Shown here in pieces: positions 48,975 through 58,137 of a DNA stretch of 64,000 bases. A program made the position numbers and the translations under genes. The notes under the pieces are model-generated. The model was not told the DNA's origin and ran no database searches. It saw only the letters and a list, made by a program, of their open reading frames with translations. This DNA is from Thermoplasmata archaeon (GTDB taxonomy: Archaea > Thermoplasmatota > Thermoplasmata > Methanomassiliicoccales > Methanomethylophilaceae): NCBI GenBank assembly GCA_015063125.1, contig SUTB01000005.1:1-64000 (forward strand). The letters are read 5' to 3'. Within the stretch, counting starts at the first letter, position 1. Each line of letters starts with the position of its first letter.

Positions 48975-49373
48975 ATGAAGGGAATTGCCGGAAATCAGAC
49001 AAGGGGACTTCAGAACGGATCCCAGCTCGATGTCATCGACAACACAGGCGCCAAAGTGATCGAGATCATCACGGTCCCCGGTTACCACGGCACAGCAAGA
49101 AGGGTCCCCTCCGCAGGAGTCGGAGACCTCGTAATCGCATCGGTCAAGAAGGGAACGCCCGCAATGAGGAGACAGATCGTATTCGCGGTCATCGTCCGCC
49201 AGAGGCGCCCCATGAGGAGACCCGATGGAACCATGGTCTTCTTCGAGGACAACGCAGCGGTCATCACCACTGAGACCGGAGAAGTCAAGGGAACAGACAT
49301 CAAAGGCCCCGTAGCCAGGGAAGCCGCCGAGAGGTGGCCCCGCGTATCCGCTACCGCCAGCACGATCATCTGA
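48975..49373 (+). CDS. rpl14: Ribosomal protein uL14
   Basis: A 132-residue protein (GSQLDVIDNTGAKVIEII, RRVPSAGVGDLVIASVKKG, FEDNAAVI). It forms inter-subunit bridges and the aIF6 docking surface. Preceded by GTGATCTAA and in line with uS17. Confidence 0.96.
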   Translation: MKGIAGNQTRGLQNGSQLDVIDNTGAKVIEIITVPGYHGTARRVPSAGVGDLVIASVKKGTPAMRRQIVFAVIVRQRRPMRRPDGTMVFFEDNAAVITTETGEVKGTDIKGPVAREAAERWPRVSATASTII

Positions 49374-49383
49374 GGTGTGAAGC

Positions 49384-49755
49384 ATGGTTAGCAGCAAAGC
49401 AAGGGTACAGAGGAAGGCACAGGCCAACGCAACCGCGCACGTGAAGAGGAAGATGCTCTCCGCGCACCTCAGCGACGAGCTCCGTGAGAAGTACGGAAAG
49501 CGCGCCGCAAGGGTCTGCAAGGGAGACACCGTCATCGTCGTCCGCGGAAACGAAGACATCAGGAACATCGAGGGCAAGGTCATCAACGTCTACACCAAGA
49601 CAGGCCGCGTCGCCATTGAGGGAATCACCATCAAGCAGGCGGACGGAACCGAGGCCGAGCGCCCCATCCACGCATCCAACCTGGTCATCACCAAGCTGAA
49701 CACAGAGGATGCCTGGAGGATGGATTCACTGTCGAAGAAGGAGGCTAAAGAATGA
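49384..49755 (+). CDS. rpl24: Ribosomal protein uL24
   Basis: A 123-residue KOW-domain protein: the basic N terminus (SSKARVQRKAQANATAHVK), then the KOW motif KGDTVIVVRGNEDIRNIEGK. An assembly-initiating protein of the large subunit. GAGGTG upstream; ATGA overlap with S4e. Confidence 0.95.
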   Translation: MVSSKARVQRKAQANATAHVKRKMLSAHLSDELREKYGKRAARVCKGDTVIVVRGNEDIRNIEGKVINVYTKTGRVAIEGITIKQADGTEAERPIHASNLVITKLNTEDAWRMDSLSKKEAKE

Positions 49756-50459
49756 GCGACCACATGAAAAGATTGGCAGCGCCCAGGTCATGGCCCCTGA
49801 AGAGGAAGGTCAACGTCTTCATCGCGAAGCAGACCGCCGGAGCACACCCCATCGAGGACTCCATGGCAGCCGTGACCGTTCTCAGGGACATGATCGAAGC
49901 ATGTGACACCGCCAGGGAAGCTAAGAAGATCATCGGGAACCGCGAGCTGTTCGTGAACGGCAGGGCCGTCAAGGACCCCAAGGCACCGGTAGGATTCATG
50001 GATGCGATCAGCATCCCCAAGATGGATCTCTACTACCGCATGCTGATCACGGACAAGGGAAAGCTCACCCTCGTGCCCATCTCCAAGGATGAGGCAGCAT
50101 GGGGACTCTACAGGATCCAGGACAAGACACTCGTCAAGGGTGGCAAGTTCCAGCTCAACCTCAGCGGAGGAAAGAACATCCTGTTGGACAAGAACGAGTA
50201 CAAGTGCGGCGACAGCCTGAAGGTCCAGTACGACGGACAGAAGATCCTGGAGTGCTTCCCCTTCGCAGCCGGCAACACCGTCCTGATCAAGGAGGGAGCC
50301 CAGTCCGGTAAGGTCAAGACCCTGAAAGAGGTCCAGATCATACGCGGATCCGCACCCAACGTCGTTGTCTTCTCCGACGATACACAGACCATCGTGGACA
50401 ACTGCTTCGTAATCGGAGCGGACAAGCCCGCGATCACAATGCCGGAGGCATCCGAATGA
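49752..50459 (+). CDS. rps4e: Ribosomal protein eS4
   Basis: A 235-residue protein specific to archaea and eukaryotes. It opens with HMKRLAAPRSWPLKRK, then an S4-like RNA-binding domain (EAKKIIGNRELFVNGR) and a C-terminal KOW-like part (AGNTVLIKEGAQSGKVKTLKE). Its presence between uL24 and uL5 is diagnostic of the archaeal spc operon. Confidence 0.96.
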   Translation: MSDHMKRLAAPRSWPLKRKVNVFIAKQTAGAHPIEDSMAAVTVLRDMIEACDTAREAKKIIGNRELFVNGRAVKDPKAPVGFMDAISIPKMDLYYRMLITDKGKLTLVPISKDEAAWGLYRIQDKTLVKGGKFQLNLSGGKNILLDKNEYKCGDSLKVQYDGQKILECFPFAAGNTVLIKEGAQSGKVKTLKEVQIIRGSAPNVVVFSDDTQTIVDNCFVIGADKPAITMPEASE

Positions 50460-50965
50460 GCACAATGAGAGATCTCCACGTGGAGAAGGTCGTCGTGAAC
50501 ATCGGTGTCGGCGAGGCCGGAGAGAGGCTCGCCAAGGCAGAGAAGGTCCTCGAGATGGTAACGAAGCAGAAACCCGTCGAGACACTGTCCAAGACGGTCA
50601 ACAGGGATCTCGGTATCCGTGAGGGAATGCCCCTCGGATGCAAGGTCACCCTCAGGGGAGACTCCGCTGTCGACTTCGTCAAGCAGGCTCTCGCAATCAG
50701 GGAGATGCGCGTGCCCGAGTACTCCTTCGACCAGGAGGGCAACATGTCCTTCGGTATCTCCGACTACACCGACTTCGAGGGTATGAAGTACGACCCCGAG
50801 ATCGGAATCTTCGGAATGGATATCAGCGTCGTTCTCAGGAGGCCCGGAAACAGGATCACACAGAGGGCCCTCCTCAAGAGGAGGATCCCCAAGTCCCACC
50901 GCGTCGGACGCGATGAGGCGATCCAGTACATGAAAGACAACTTCCAGATCGAGGTGGTCCAGTGA
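50456..50965 (+). CDS. rpl5: Ribosomal protein uL5
   Basis: A 169-residue protein ([57 protein letters not shown]). It binds 5S rRNA and tRNA in the central protuberance; the 5S gene itself is isolated at 16.7 kb. ATGA overlap with eS4 and GTGA overlap with uS14. Confidence 0.96.
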   Translation: MSTMRDLHVEKVVVNIGVGEAGERLAKAEKVLEMVTKQKPVETLSKTVNRDLGIREGMPLGCKVTLRGDSAVDFVKQALAIREMRVPEYSFDQEGNMSFGISDYTDFEGMKYDPEIGIFGMDISVVLRRPGNRITQRALLKRRIPKSHRVGRDEAIQYMKDNFQIEVVQ

Positions 50966-51123
50966 AAGTGAACACACAGAAACCCAAGAAACAGTTCGGA
51001 AGATCCATTGGATGCACCCGCTGCGGACGCCGCAGAGGAATCATCAGGAGATACGGAATGCATCTGTGCCGCCAGTGCTTCAGGGACATGGCCCCAGAGC
51101 TCGGTTTCAAGAAGTATTCGTGA
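50962..51123 (+). CDS. rps14: Ribosomal protein uS14 (zinc-binding)
   Basis: A 53-residue protein, too short for many gene callers. It has the four zinc ligands C18, C21, C36 and C39 ([10 protein letters not shown] and [11 protein letters not shown]) and the basic N terminus. The GTG start at 50962 overlaps the uL5 stop codon (GTGA) behind GAGGTG; a second in-frame GTG at 50968 is also possible. Its place between uL5 and uS8 is universal. Confidence 0.95.
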   Translation: MKVNTQKPKKQFGRSIGCTRCGRRRGIIRRYGMHLCRQCFRDMAPELGFKKYS

Positions 51124-51133
51124 GGTGTCATAA

Positions 51134-51523
51134 ATGCAGAGCGATCCACTTAACGACGCAATGTGCGTCATAAAGAACGCATCCGTAAACGGAAAGGCGG
51201 AGTGTACAATCGAGCCCTCGTCAAAGCTCATCGGCCGCGTGCTGAAGGTTATGCAGGACTACGGTTACATCAGCCAGTTCGAGTACGTCGAGGATGGAAA
51301 GGCAGGCAAATTCCACGTCATGCTCGAAGGAGCGATCAACGACTGTGGTGTAATCAAACCCAGGTACTCCGTCAAGGTCACCGAGGTCGAGAAGGTCGAG
51401 GCAAGGTTCTTGCCCGCCCAGGACTTCGGACTCCTGATCATGACGACCACCGCCGGTGTGATCACCCAGGAGCGCGCCAAAGAGCTCGGAATCGGCGGAA
51501 AACTGTTAGCCTATGTGTACTGA
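51134..51523 (+). CDS. rps8: Ribosomal protein uS8
   Basis: A 129-residue protein (DPLNDAMCVIKNASVNGK, with the C-terminal LIMTTTAGVITQERAKE). It is a primary 16S binder at helix 21 and in bacteria represses the spc operon. GAGGTGTCATAA precedes the ATG. Confidence 0.96.
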   Translation: MQSDPLNDAMCVIKNASVNGKAECTIEPSSKLIGRVLKVMQDYGYISQFEYVEDGKAGKFHVMLEGAINDCGVIKPRYSVKVTEVEKVEARFLPAQDFGLLIMTTTAGVITQERAKELGIGGKLLAYVY

Positions 51524-51532
51524 GGAATAAAG

Positions 51533-52084
51533 ATGACAATTGCAGGGAAAATCGAAAGCACCATCGCTATCCCCGGTGGGGTATCCGTCACATACGACGC
51601 AGGTACCATGAAGGTCAAAGGACCTAAGGGAGAATTAAGCAGAAACTTCGCGTACCCTAACATAACTATTGCCGTCGGAGAGGGAGAAGTCAGCGTCAGC
51701 TGCGAGTACCCCAGAGTTAAGGACAAGGCCATGGTCGGAACCTTCGTCGCCCACATCAACAACATGGTGAAGGGTGTCACAGAGGGATTCAAGTACGACC
51801 TGAAGATCGTGTTCTCACACTTCCCGATGAAAGTTGCTGTTAAAGGCGACCGCGTTGAGATCAACAACTACATGGGAGGACACGCCCCCCGTTACGCCAA
51901 CATCGTAAGGGGATGCACTGTCAAGATCTCAGGTCAGGATGTCACCGTAGAGGGAATCGACATCGAGGCCTGCGGACAGACAGCGGCCAACCTCGAGAAG
52001 GCTACCCAGAGGGGAGGCTTCGATAAGAGGGTCTTCGAGGACGGAATATACATCGTCGGCAAATCGCACAAGGTGAGACAATGA
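51533..52084 (+). CDS. rpl6: Ribosomal protein uL6
   Basis: A 183-residue protein made of two repeated L6 folds (VTYDAGTMKVKGPKGELSR; VRQ end). It lies near the sarcin-ricin loop. ATGA overlap with eL32. Confidence 0.95.
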   Translation: MTIAGKIESTIAIPGGVSVTYDAGTMKVKGPKGELSRNFAYPNITIAVGEGEVSVSCEYPRVKDKAMVGTFVAHINNMVKGVTEGFKYDLKIVFSHFPMKVAVKGDRVEINNYMGGHAPRYANIVRGCTVKISGQDVTVEGIDIEACGQTAANLEKATQRGGFDKRVFEDGIYIVGKSHKVRQ

Positions 52085-52773
52085 CCGTGAAAGATTTCAA
52101 GGACCTTCCCGGAATGAAGGACGACAACATCGAGGAGCTCAAGGCCATCGGCATCAACACCGTCGAGGAGCTCAAGGCCGCGGTCAACGACGACGCAAAG
52201 GCAAAGGAGGTCATCAAGACCCTGTCCGGAGTCGGACCCAAGACAGTCGCCAACTGGAAGGCAGCATTCGAGGGAGAGGCACCCGCAAAGAAGGAGCCCG
52301 CCAAGAAGGAAGCCGTCAAGGGGGAGCCCGTCGAGGCAGTCACAGTCGAGGCCACCGGCGAGTACACAGTGAAGAAGAAGGCGGAGATCGACCCCGAGAC
52401 CGCTGACGCTCTTGCCAAGAGGGCAATCATCTCCGGAAGGAGGCCCGCTTTCAAGAGGCAGGAGTGGTTCAGATACGCCAAGTTCAAGGACTCCACATGG
52501 AGGAAGCCCAAGGGAATCCACTCCAAGATGAAGAGGAGGCTCAAGAGGCGCGGACCCATAGTGGACATCGGTTTCCGCGGACCCGCAGAGGTCAGGGGAC
52601 TCCACCCGTCGGGATTCGAGGAGGTCCTCGTCTACAACGTGGACGGATTGGACAACATCGACCCGAAGAAGCAGGCGGTCCGTATCGGCGGAACCGTCGG
52701 ATCGAAGAAGAGAGCCGCAATCGAGGACAGGGCCGACGAGCTCGGAATCAGGGTCCTCAACAGGATGGTGTGA
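52081..52773 (+). CDS. rpl32e: Ribosomal protein eL32 with N-terminal helix-hairpin-helix extension
   Basis: 230 residues, against about 130 for a minimal L32e. Residues 1-68 hold helix-hairpin-helix motifs (LPGMKDDNIEELKAIGI, LSGVGPKTVANWKAAFEG), 70-100 are an Ala/Lys/Glu linker, and the L32e domain runs from about 110 (AFKRQEWFRYAKF, WRKPKGIHSKMKRR). HhH-extended L32e is known from several euryarchaea; the extension may contact rRNA or DNA. Confidence 0.94.
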   Translation: MTVKDFKDLPGMKDDNIEELKAIGINTVEELKAAVNDDAKAKEVIKTLSGVGPKTVANWKAAFEGEAPAKKEPAKKEAVKGEPVEAVTVEATGEYTVKKKAEIDPETADALAKRAIISGRRPAFKRQEWFRYAKFKDSTWRKPKGIHSKMKRRLKRRGPIVDIGFRGPAEVRGLHPSGFEEVLVYNVDGLDNIDPKKQAVRIGGTVGSKKRAAIEDRADELGIRVLNRMV

Positions 52774-52775
52774 AC

Positions 52776-53234
52776 ATGTCCGATCTGAAGAACCAGAGAA
52801 GAATGGCAGCAGAGATCCTGAAGTGCGGTGAGAACAGAGTCTGGATCAACCCCGAGAAGATGGAGGAGGTCGAGGACTGCATCACACGCGCAGACGTCCG
52901 CACAGCGATCGCATCCGGTCTCATCAAGGCGAAGGCGAAGAACGGAACCTCGAAGGGAAGGATAAGATACGTGCAGGGACAGAAGGCCAGCGGAAAGAGG
53001 AAGGGACCCGGTTCCAGGAAGGGAACGGCGAACGCCCGTGTCCGCGACAAGGAGCGCTGGATGGCCACAATCAGGCCCATCCGTGACGAGCTGAAGACCC
53101 TCAGGGCCGACGGCAAGATCTCACCCTCCGTGTACAGGCTCTACTACAGGAAAGCCAAGGGAGGAATGTTCAAGTCCCGCAGGCACCTTAAGCAGCACAT
53201 GATCGCTGCTGGACACCTCAAGGAGGAGATCTGA
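52776..53234 (+). CDS. rpl19e: Ribosomal protein eL19
   Basis: A 152-residue protein specific to archaea and eukaryotes (LKNQRRMAAEILKCGENRVW, then the basic KASGKRKGPGSRKGTAN stretch and a long C-terminal helix). Its stop codon overlaps the uL18 start (TGATG). Confidence 0.95.
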   Translation: MSDLKNQRRMAAEILKCGENRVWINPEKMEEVEDCITRADVRTAIASGLIKAKAKNGTSKGRIRYVQGQKASGKRKGPGSRKGTANARVRDKERWMATIRPIRDELKTLRADGKISPSVYRLYYRKAKGGMFKSRRHLKQHMIAAGHLKEEI

Positions 53235-53734
53235 TGGCAACAGGACCTAGATACAAAGTCGCATTCCGCAGGAGAAGAGAGCTCCGCACCGACTACTACA
53301 CCCGCAAGAAGCTCCTCACAGCGAGAGAGACCAGGGCCGTAGTAAGGAGGTCAAGCAGGAACATCTCGATCCAGTTCGCGGACTTCACCATGGGTGGCGA
53401 CAACATCATCGCAACGGCCACCACGAAGGACCTGAAGAAGATGGGCTGGGAGTACTCCTGTTCGTCCATCCCCGCAGCGTACCTCGTAGGATACCTTGCA
53501 GGAAAGAGAGCAATGAAAGAAGGCGTCGAGTACGCAGTCCTCGACATCGGAATGCAGCACGTGCAGCACGGCGGAGTCCTCTTCGCAACAGTTGCCGGAA
53601 TGACCGATGCAGGACTCGAGGTGCCCCACAGCGAGGACGTCCTCCCCGATGAGGACAGGCTCAAGGGAAAGCACATCGATGATGCGATCGAGGCCGCAAT
53701 CGACAGCATGAAACAGAAGATGGAGGCTGAGTAA
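53234..53734 (+). CDS. rpl18: Ribosomal protein uL18
   Basis: A 166-residue protein (GPRYKVAFRRRRELRTDYY, ATTKDLKKMGW, LVGYLAGKRAMKEG). It binds 5S rRNA with uL5. Archaeal length, without the eukaryotic C-terminal tail. Confidence 0.95.
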   Translation: MATGPRYKVAFRRRRELRTDYYTRKKLLTARETRAVVRRSSRNISIQFADFTMGGDNIIATATTKDLKKMGWEYSCSSIPAAYLVGYLAGKRAMKEGVEYAVLDIGMQHVQHGGVLFATVAGMTDAGLEVPHSEDVLPDEDRLKGKHIDDAIEAAIDSMKQKMEAE

Positions 53735-53735
53735 A

Positions 53736-54416
53736 ATGACTGACTGGGTTCCTAAGACAAGACTCGGACAGATGGTCCTCAACGGCGAGATTACAACGAT
53801 GAGCGACGCCCTGGCGACCAAACTGCCTCTCCGTGAGCCCGAGATCGTGGACATCCTGCTCCCCGACCTTCAGGACGAGGTCATCGACCTGAACATGGTC
53901 CAGAGGATGACCGACTCCGGAAGGAGGGTCAGGTTCGCAGTTACCTGTATCGTTGGTAACGGCGACGGATTCATCGGCTACGGCAGGGCCAAGGGAAAAG
54001 AGGTCGGACCTTCCATCAAGAAGGCTATCGACAACGCGAAACTGAACATCATCGAGATCAAGAGGGGCTGCGGTTCCTGGCAGTGCGGATGTGGAAACCC
54101 CCACAGTCTGCCCTTCGAGGTACAGGGATCCACCGGATCCGTCACCGTCACCCTCAAGCCCGCACCCCGCGGTGTGTCGCTGGCAGTCGGAGACGTCGCA
54201 AAGAGTCTCCTGACCCTTGCCGGTGTCCACGACGCATGGGGATTCGCAAGGGGCAACACGAAGACCAAGGTCAACTACGCCATGGCAACCTTCGAGGCCC
54301 TGAAGATGACGTCCAGGATGAGGGTCACCGATGACCAGGCCAAGAACCTGAACATCGTATCCGGCCCCACCGGAATCAAGTTCGCAGAGACCGATGTCGA
54401 CGCACAGGAGGAGTGA
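53736..54416 (+). CDS. rps5: Ribosomal protein uS5
   Basis: A 226-residue protein: dsRNA-binding-like first domain (RRVRFAVTCIVGNGDGFIGYG, then KAIDNAKLNIIEI) and an S5 C-terminal domain. It shapes the mRNA entry site and decoding fidelity. Confidence 0.96.
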   Translation: MTDWVPKTRLGQMVLNGEITTMSDALATKLPLREPEIVDILLPDLQDEVIDLNMVQRMTDSGRRVRFAVTCIVGNGDGFIGYGRAKGKEVGPSIKKAIDNAKLNIIEIKRGCGSWQCGCGNPHSLPFEVQGSTGSVTVTLKPAPRGVSLAVGDVAKSLLTLAGVHDAWGFARGNTKTKVNYAMATFEALKMTSRMRVTDDQAKNLNIVSGPTGIKFAETDVDAQEE

Positions 54417-54418
54417 AG

Positions 54419-54883
54419 ATGACATACGTAGTTATCCGTGTCCGCGGTCAGCCCGATGTGAACTACAACATCGAACACACCATGGGACTCCTGGGCCTCA
54501 ACAAGGTCAACAACGCGGCCGTCATCCCCGAGAACCCCTCGACAAAGGGAATGCTGCAGGTAGTCAAGGACTACTGCACATGGGGAGAGATCGACGAGTC
54601 AACACTCGCTTCGCTGATCCGCGAGCGCGGAAAGGTCGTAGGCGACGCACCCATAGACGACGAGTACCTCAAGGCTCACTCCGAGTTCGGTTCCGTCTAT
54701 GAGTTCGCGAAGGCGATTATCGAGAACAACTACAAGATGAGGGATGTCGAGGGCGTCAAGCCCATCTTCCGTCTCCACCCTCCCATCAAGGGATACGAGG
54801 GCAACAAGCGTTCCTTCCAGAACGGCGGAGCCCTTGGATACAGGGGAGCGAAGATCAACGATCTCGTCAACAGGATGATCTGA
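54419..54883 (+). CDS. rpl30: Ribosomal protein uL30
   Basis: A 154-residue protein of the long archaeal/eukaryotic type (TYVVIRVRGQPDVNYNIEHT, with the C-terminal FRLHPPIKGYEGNKRSF). Start at 54419, just after the uS5 stop codon. Confidence 0.95.
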   Translation: MTYVVIRVRGQPDVNYNIEHTMGLLGLNKVNNAAVIPENPSTKGMLQVVKDYCTWGEIDESTLASLIRERGKVVGDAPIDDEYLKAHSEFGSVYEFAKAIIENNYKMRDVEGVKPIFRLHPPIKGYEGNKRSFQNGGALGYRGAKINDLVNRMI

Positions 54884-54893
54884 GGTGTGAAAG

Positions 54894-55316
54894 ATGCCAA
54901 GCAGAACCAAGAAATTCAGAGGATACAGGACCCACGGACGCGGTAAGAAGTCCGGACGTGGAGCAGGTATCATCGGTGGTCACGGTATGGCCGGATACGG
55001 CAAGACCGGAAAGATCGGGATGCTGAAGGAGGACAGGAACTACTTCGGCCGCCACGGCTTCAAGAGACCTCAGTGCACTGTAGAAGCGAACCGCACTATC
55101 AACGTCGGCGAGCTGAACGAGAAGATCGAGACATTCGTGACGATGGGCTTCGCCAAGAAAGAGGGCGATGCCTATCAGCTCGACCTCACAGAGGCCGGCA
55201 TCGACAAGCTCCTGGGCAACGGGAACATCGACATCGCTGTCAACGTGACAGTCGAGTCGGTCTCCGGAAAGGCCCGCGAGAAGATCGAGGCCGCAGGCGG
55301 ATCGATCGCCGAGTGA
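54894..55316 (+). CDS. rpl15: Ribosomal protein uL15
   Basis: A 140-residue protein with the Gly/Arg/Lys-rich N-terminal tail (RTKKFRGYRTHGRGKKSGRG) that threads into the large subunit, then the globular domain. GAGGTGTGAAAG precedes the ATG. Confidence 0.95.
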   Translation: MPSRTKKFRGYRTHGRGKKSGRGAGIIGGHGMAGYGKTGKIGMLKEDRNYFGRHGFKRPQCTVEANRTINVGELNEKIETFVTMGFAKKEGDAYQLDLTEAGIDKLLGNGNIDIAVNVTVESVSGKAREKIEAAGGSIAE

Positions 55317-55338
55317 AGATATCGGGAAGGTAGAAGAG

Positions 55339-56865
55339 ATGGAAGAGACACAGAGTCTGCTCTACAGGATAAAGCCCTTTTCGGACAGGTTGCCCTCCGT
55401 CAAGAGGCCTGAAGGCCACGTGCACTTCAGGACCAAGATGATGTGGGTGATCGTCGTATTGGTGGTCTACTTCGTGATGACGAACGTGTACCTTTACGGT
55501 CTGGACAGGGAGTCCATGCTGGACATGTTCGCACAGTACAGGACTATCATGGCAGGAGCTTCCGGATCGCTACTGCAGCTCGGTATCGGACCGATCGTCA
55601 CTGCATCAATCATAATGCAGTTGTTCGTCGGTGCAAAAATCATCAAACTGGACCTCTCGAAGCGCGAGGACAAGGCCTGCTATCAGTCTGTCCTCAAGCT
55701 GCTGGTCATCGTGATGATCGTCTTCGAGGCCATCCCGCAGGTCGCGGGATACCTCACCCCCTCCAGCGGCCTCACCGCCGCAATCGGAGGAATGGGAGGA
55801 AGGCTCATCCTGGTGCTGCAGCTCTTCGTGGGATCCTACATAATCTTCATGATGGATGAGGTGGTGTCCAAGTGGGGTATCGGAAGCGGTATCTCCCTGT
55901 TCATCGCCGCAGGAGTGGCCCAGCAGCTGTTCACAGGTACGTTCAACTGGGAGATGGTCTCCATGGGATCAACGGATGTCCCCGGAGGAACGATTCCAAG
56001 AGCGATCTACTATGTGTTCACGCTGTCGCCGGCAGAGATGTCCTCGTACGGATACGAGTCCCTGTTCTTGGGAAGCCCCAACCCGGTAATCGCGTTGGTG
56101 GGTACGTTGGTCATCTTCTTCGTGGTGGCATATCTGGAATCGACACGTATCGAGCTGCCTCTCTCCCATGGCAACGCCAGGGGAGCACGCGGCCGTTACC
56201 CGATCAAGCTCCTGTACGCAAGCAACATCCCCGTCATCCTGATGTCCGCACTGCTCGCAATCGTGAGCATGGTCGCACTGCTGCTGTATAGCAACAGCTT
56301 CCTCAGCAGTATCCCGCTGATTGGAGGAAACTCCGCCATAGGATACTTCGAGGAAGGCTCGACAACAGCCGCAGGCGGATTGGCATGGTACCTGTCCGCA
56401 CCGCAAGGACTATCCAGCTGGCTGATGCCCATACTGGACCCCGCCACATACGGCGACGGTCTGCACGGGCCCCTGCAGCACATAGCCCACGTGGCCATCT
56501 ACTTCACAGTGATGGTCATGGGTTCGATCCTGTTCGCAAAGTTCTGGGTGGAGACCACCAACCTCGGTCCCGAGTCGGTCGCCAAGCAGATTCAGAAGAG
56601 CGGTATGCAGATGCCCGGATTCCGTCGCGACCCCCGTGTGCTGAAGCGTGTTCTGGAGAGGTACATCCCCACGATCACGATCATGTCGGGAGCAATCGTC
56701 GGAGCACTTGCGGCATTCGCGGATATGGTCGGAACCACAGGAAACGCCAGTGGAACCGGAGTTCTGCTGACCGTGGGTATCATCATCCACTTCTACGAGG
56801 CCATGGGCCGCGAGCAGATGATGGAGATGAACCCCATGATGAGGGAATTCTTCGGCGGAGAGTGA
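55339..56865 (+). CDS. secY: Protein translocase subunit SecY (Sec61 alpha)
   Basis: A 508-residue ten-helix membrane protein forming the protein-conducting channel. The plug/helix-2 region (GASGSLLQLGIGPIVTASI), the cytoplasmic loop STRIELPLSHGNARGARGRY and the C-terminal GVLLTVGIIIHFYEAM are diagnostic. It is longer than most archaeal SecY because of extended outer loops (around residues 205-235 and 330-375). It follows uL15 as in most prokaryotes. Confidence 0.96.
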   Translation: MEETQSLLYRIKPFSDRLPSVKRPEGHVHFRTKMMWVIVVLVVYFVMTNVYLYGLDRESMLDMFAQYRTIMAGASGSLLQLGIGPIVTASIIMQLFVGAKIIKLDLSKREDKACYQSVLKLLVIVMIVFEAIPQVAGYLTPSSGLTAAIGGMGGRLILVLQLFVGSYIIFMMDEVVSKWGIGSGISLFIAAGVAQQLFTGTFNWEMVSMGSTDVPGGTIPRAIYYVFTLSPAEMSSYGYESLFLGSPNPVIALVGTLVIFFVVAYLESTRIELPLSHGNARGARGRYPIKLLYASNIPVILMSALLAIVSMVALLLYSNSFLSSIPLIGGNSAIGYFEEGSTTAAGGLAWYLSAPQGLSSWLMPILDPATYGDGLHGPLQHIAHVAIYFTVMVMGSILFAKFWVETTNLGPESVAKQIQKSGMQMPGFRRDPRVLKRVLERYIPTITIMSGAIVGALAAFADMVGTTGNASGTGVLLTVGIIIHFYEAMGREQMMEMNPMMREFFGGE

Positions 56866-56869
56866 GCGA

Positions 56870-57610
56870 ATGGCTAACCCAGGCAGTCCAGAGAACATGA
56901 GAGCAATCAACGCAGCAGGCACTCAGTCATCGGGCCCCAACATGACCCGCATGATGATCGCCATGCTCGTGCTCATGGGTGTCTCCATGGTCACCATCCA
57001 GTTCAGGATGCAGATCGGAGCGGCCCTGGATGTCGTGTTCCAATTCGTTGCATTCGACGGGAAATATCCCGTCATCTCCATCATGCTTGTCTGTACCATC
57101 GCCATCCTGATCACAACAACAATCAGGAGTCTGATGCAGGATCCCATGGCCCAGGCCAGGAACCAGCAGATTCAGAGCGAGTTCAACAAGGAATTCCGTC
57201 AGGCGAGGATCGAGAACAACCTCTACAAGATGAAGAAGCTGGAGGCAGAGCAGCCCAGGATGATGGAGGCTTCGATGCAGCAGAGCACGGACATGATGAA
57301 GATCATGCCCATCACGATGCTGATATTCATCCCCATCATCGCTTGGGCATGGTACTTCCTCAGCACAGGAACCATCGACGAGCCTGGAAAGTACTTCCAG
57401 CCATGGAACGAGCCCATCGTGGACCTTCCCTGGTGCGCCGATGTCAATCTCAACGGAGTGCTGTTCCTTTCAATCCCCGTGTGGTTCGTCGTTTACATGA
57501 TGATTTCGATGCCCGTATCGCAGATCGAGAACAGATTGATCAGGCTCTATCTCCTGAAGAAGGAGCTAGCGAGACTCGATTCAGAAGTCAAGAGAGCTGA
57601 GATCGAATGA
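56870..57610 (+). CDS. DUF106 (archaeal Oxa1/EMC3-superfamily membrane insertase-like) protein
   Basis: A 246-residue protein with three membrane helices (about residues 28-46, 60-80, 145-165, and a fourth near 200) and a cytoplasmic coiled segment rich in Met, Gln and Arg between the second and third. This is the archaeal DUF106 layout, related to YidC/Oxa1, EMC3 and GET1, and acts with SecY in membrane-protein insertion. Encoded directly after secY; ATGA overlap with cmk. Confidence 0.9.
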   Translation: MANPGSPENMRAINAAGTQSSGPNMTRMMIAMLVLMGVSMVTIQFRMQIGAALDVVFQFVAFDGKYPVISIMLVCTIAILITTTIRSLMQDPMAQARNQQIQSEFNKEFRQARIENNLYKMKKLEAEQPRMMEASMQQSTDMMKIMPITMLIFIPIIAWAWYFLSTGTIDEPGKYFQPWNEPIVDLPWCADVNLNGVLFLSIPVWFVVYMMISMPVSQIENRLIRLYLLKKELARLDSEVKRAEIE

Positions 57611-58137
57611 GAATAACCATAAGCGGTCCTCCCGGATCCGGGAAGTCGACCGCCTGCAGCAAGCTTTCCGAGAAGCTCGGACTCGAAGCAGTGATCTTCG
57701 GGAAGATCTTCAGGGAGCTTGCTGCAGAAAAAAACCTTACACTGTCCGAGCTCGGCGCCATCGCCGAGAAGGACCCTTCTATCGACAAGATGATCGACTC
57801 CAGGATACTGGACATCGCCAGGGCCAACGAGGACATCATCCTGGAATCCAGGCTTTCAGCCTACATGTGCGCACGCAACGGAATCCCCGCTCTGAAGATC
57901 TATCTGGATGCAAGTCCGGACGTCCGCATGGCCCGCATAGGCCTGCGCGAGGGAGAGACCGAGGAGGAGGCGCGCGCTAAGACCATAGACCGTCAGAGGT
58001 CGGAGGCCAAGAGGTACAAGATGTACTACGACATAGACATCGAGGACCTGAGCGTCTACGACCTGATCGTCAACACGGATGAACTGGATCCCGACCAGGT
58101 GGTCGAGAAGATCCTCGAGGCTGTGAGGTCGAGATGA
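57607..58137 (+). CDS. cmk: Cytidylate kinase (archaeal)
   Basis: A 176-residue kinase with the P-loop GPPGSGKS at residues 7-14, the lid/CMP region RLSAYMCARNG and the KTIDRQRSEAKRYKMYYDID helix typical of archaeal CMP kinases. It phosphorylates CMP and dCMP with ATP. It lies between DUF106 and cbf5 with ATGA overlaps on both sides. Confidence 0.94.
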   Translation: MRITISGPPGSGKSTACSKLSEKLGLEAVIFGKIFRELAAEKNLTLSELGAIAEKDPSIDKMIDSRILDIARANEDIILESRLSAYMCARNGIPALKIYLDASPDVRMARIGLREGETEEEARAKTIDRQRSEAKRYKMYYDIDIEDLSVYDLIVNTDELDPDQVVEKILEAVRSR